A DNA stretch of 22,673 nucleotides from assembly GCA_040902925.1 (NCBI GenBank), contig JBBDWJ010000200.1, forward strand, positions 1 to 22,673, in the 5' to 3' direction. Numbering within the stretch: position 1 is the first letter of the stretch; the number at the start of each line of letters is the position of its first letter. The notes beneath the pieces were generated by a model. It was not told where the DNA came from and made no database searches. It saw only the letters and a list, made by a program, of their open reading frames with translations. Shown here one piece after another: positions 22,588-22,673 of the stretch. The position numbers and the translations under genes were made by a program. Source of the stretch: JBBDWJ01 sp040902925. Lineage in GTDB: Bacteria > Acidobacteriota > Terriglobia > Bryobacterales > UBA6623.

Positions 22588-22673
22588 AGGGACAATTGCA
22601 GGCGGCGGCCCTCGGGAGTTAGCCTGACCTTCGCAGCTAAAAGGCCTTTGCGGCCTGGCGCCAGACCAAACTC

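Overview
The window most likely comes from the chromosome of an Acidobacteriota bacterium, probably of the Solibacter/Bryobacter type. This is an inference from gene content. It carries tandem ADOP permeases (acidobacterial duplicated orphan permeases with the family-specific N-terminal prefix), a VWA protein of the acidobacterial 'VWFA-related' type, a secreted protein with the WDKKTVVTF...LPAGTYVF...LAIPNYRL signature, a glycine-zipper lipoprotein, and uniformly GC-rich coding DNA. No rRNA, tRNA, CRISPR array, prophage or intact insertion sequence was seen.

Layout. (1) 1-136, minus: the N-terminal 45 codons of folD, cut by the window edge, with a TTG start. (2) 137-7544, plus: three consecutive ADOP permease genes. 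The first has lost its 5' half, and a ~10-bp periodic repeat lies just upstream of the break. The other two are full length. (3) 7545-8952: a gene-poor stretch, then a minus-strand pair encoding an RRM RNA-binding protein and a 52-residue basic protein. (4) 8953-11556, plus: an ABM-like monooxygenase-fold protein, an exported protein of about 247 residues, a nested tandem repeat, and an MFS transporter. (5) 11652-16319, minus: class D sortase, VWA protein, small membrane protein, a malic enzyme with unusual active-site residues, and a secreted protein ending in an LPDTG sorting signal. (6) 16783-22448, minus: a stress and envelope block. It holds an ECF-type sigma factor, a DksA/TraR zinc-finger protein, a Thivi_2564-like small membrane protein, a glycine-zipper lipoprotein, an lmo0937-like small membrane protein, a two-CBS protein, a ricin-lectin/M48 metalloprotease fusion and a second Thivi_2564-like paralogue.

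How the parts may work together (inference). The sortase (catalytic His, Cys and Arg present) and the LPDTG protein look like an enzyme-substrate pair in a lineage expected to be diderm, with the VWA protein translationally coupled to the sortase. In block 6 the first Thivi_2564-like gene, the DksA-like gene and the sigma-factor gene are spaced like an operon. Both Thivi paralogues keep about 140 bp of related upstream DNA that contains a sigma-54-like GG/GC element at the right spacing. A 34-bp arrangement of TGACC/GGTCA half-sites occurs twice, 200-270 bp upstream of the LPDTG gene and of the first Thivi gene. This suggests one regulator controls the sortase substrate and the stress operon together. 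That shared control, and the malic enzyme with replaced catalytic positions, are the least ordinary things in the window.
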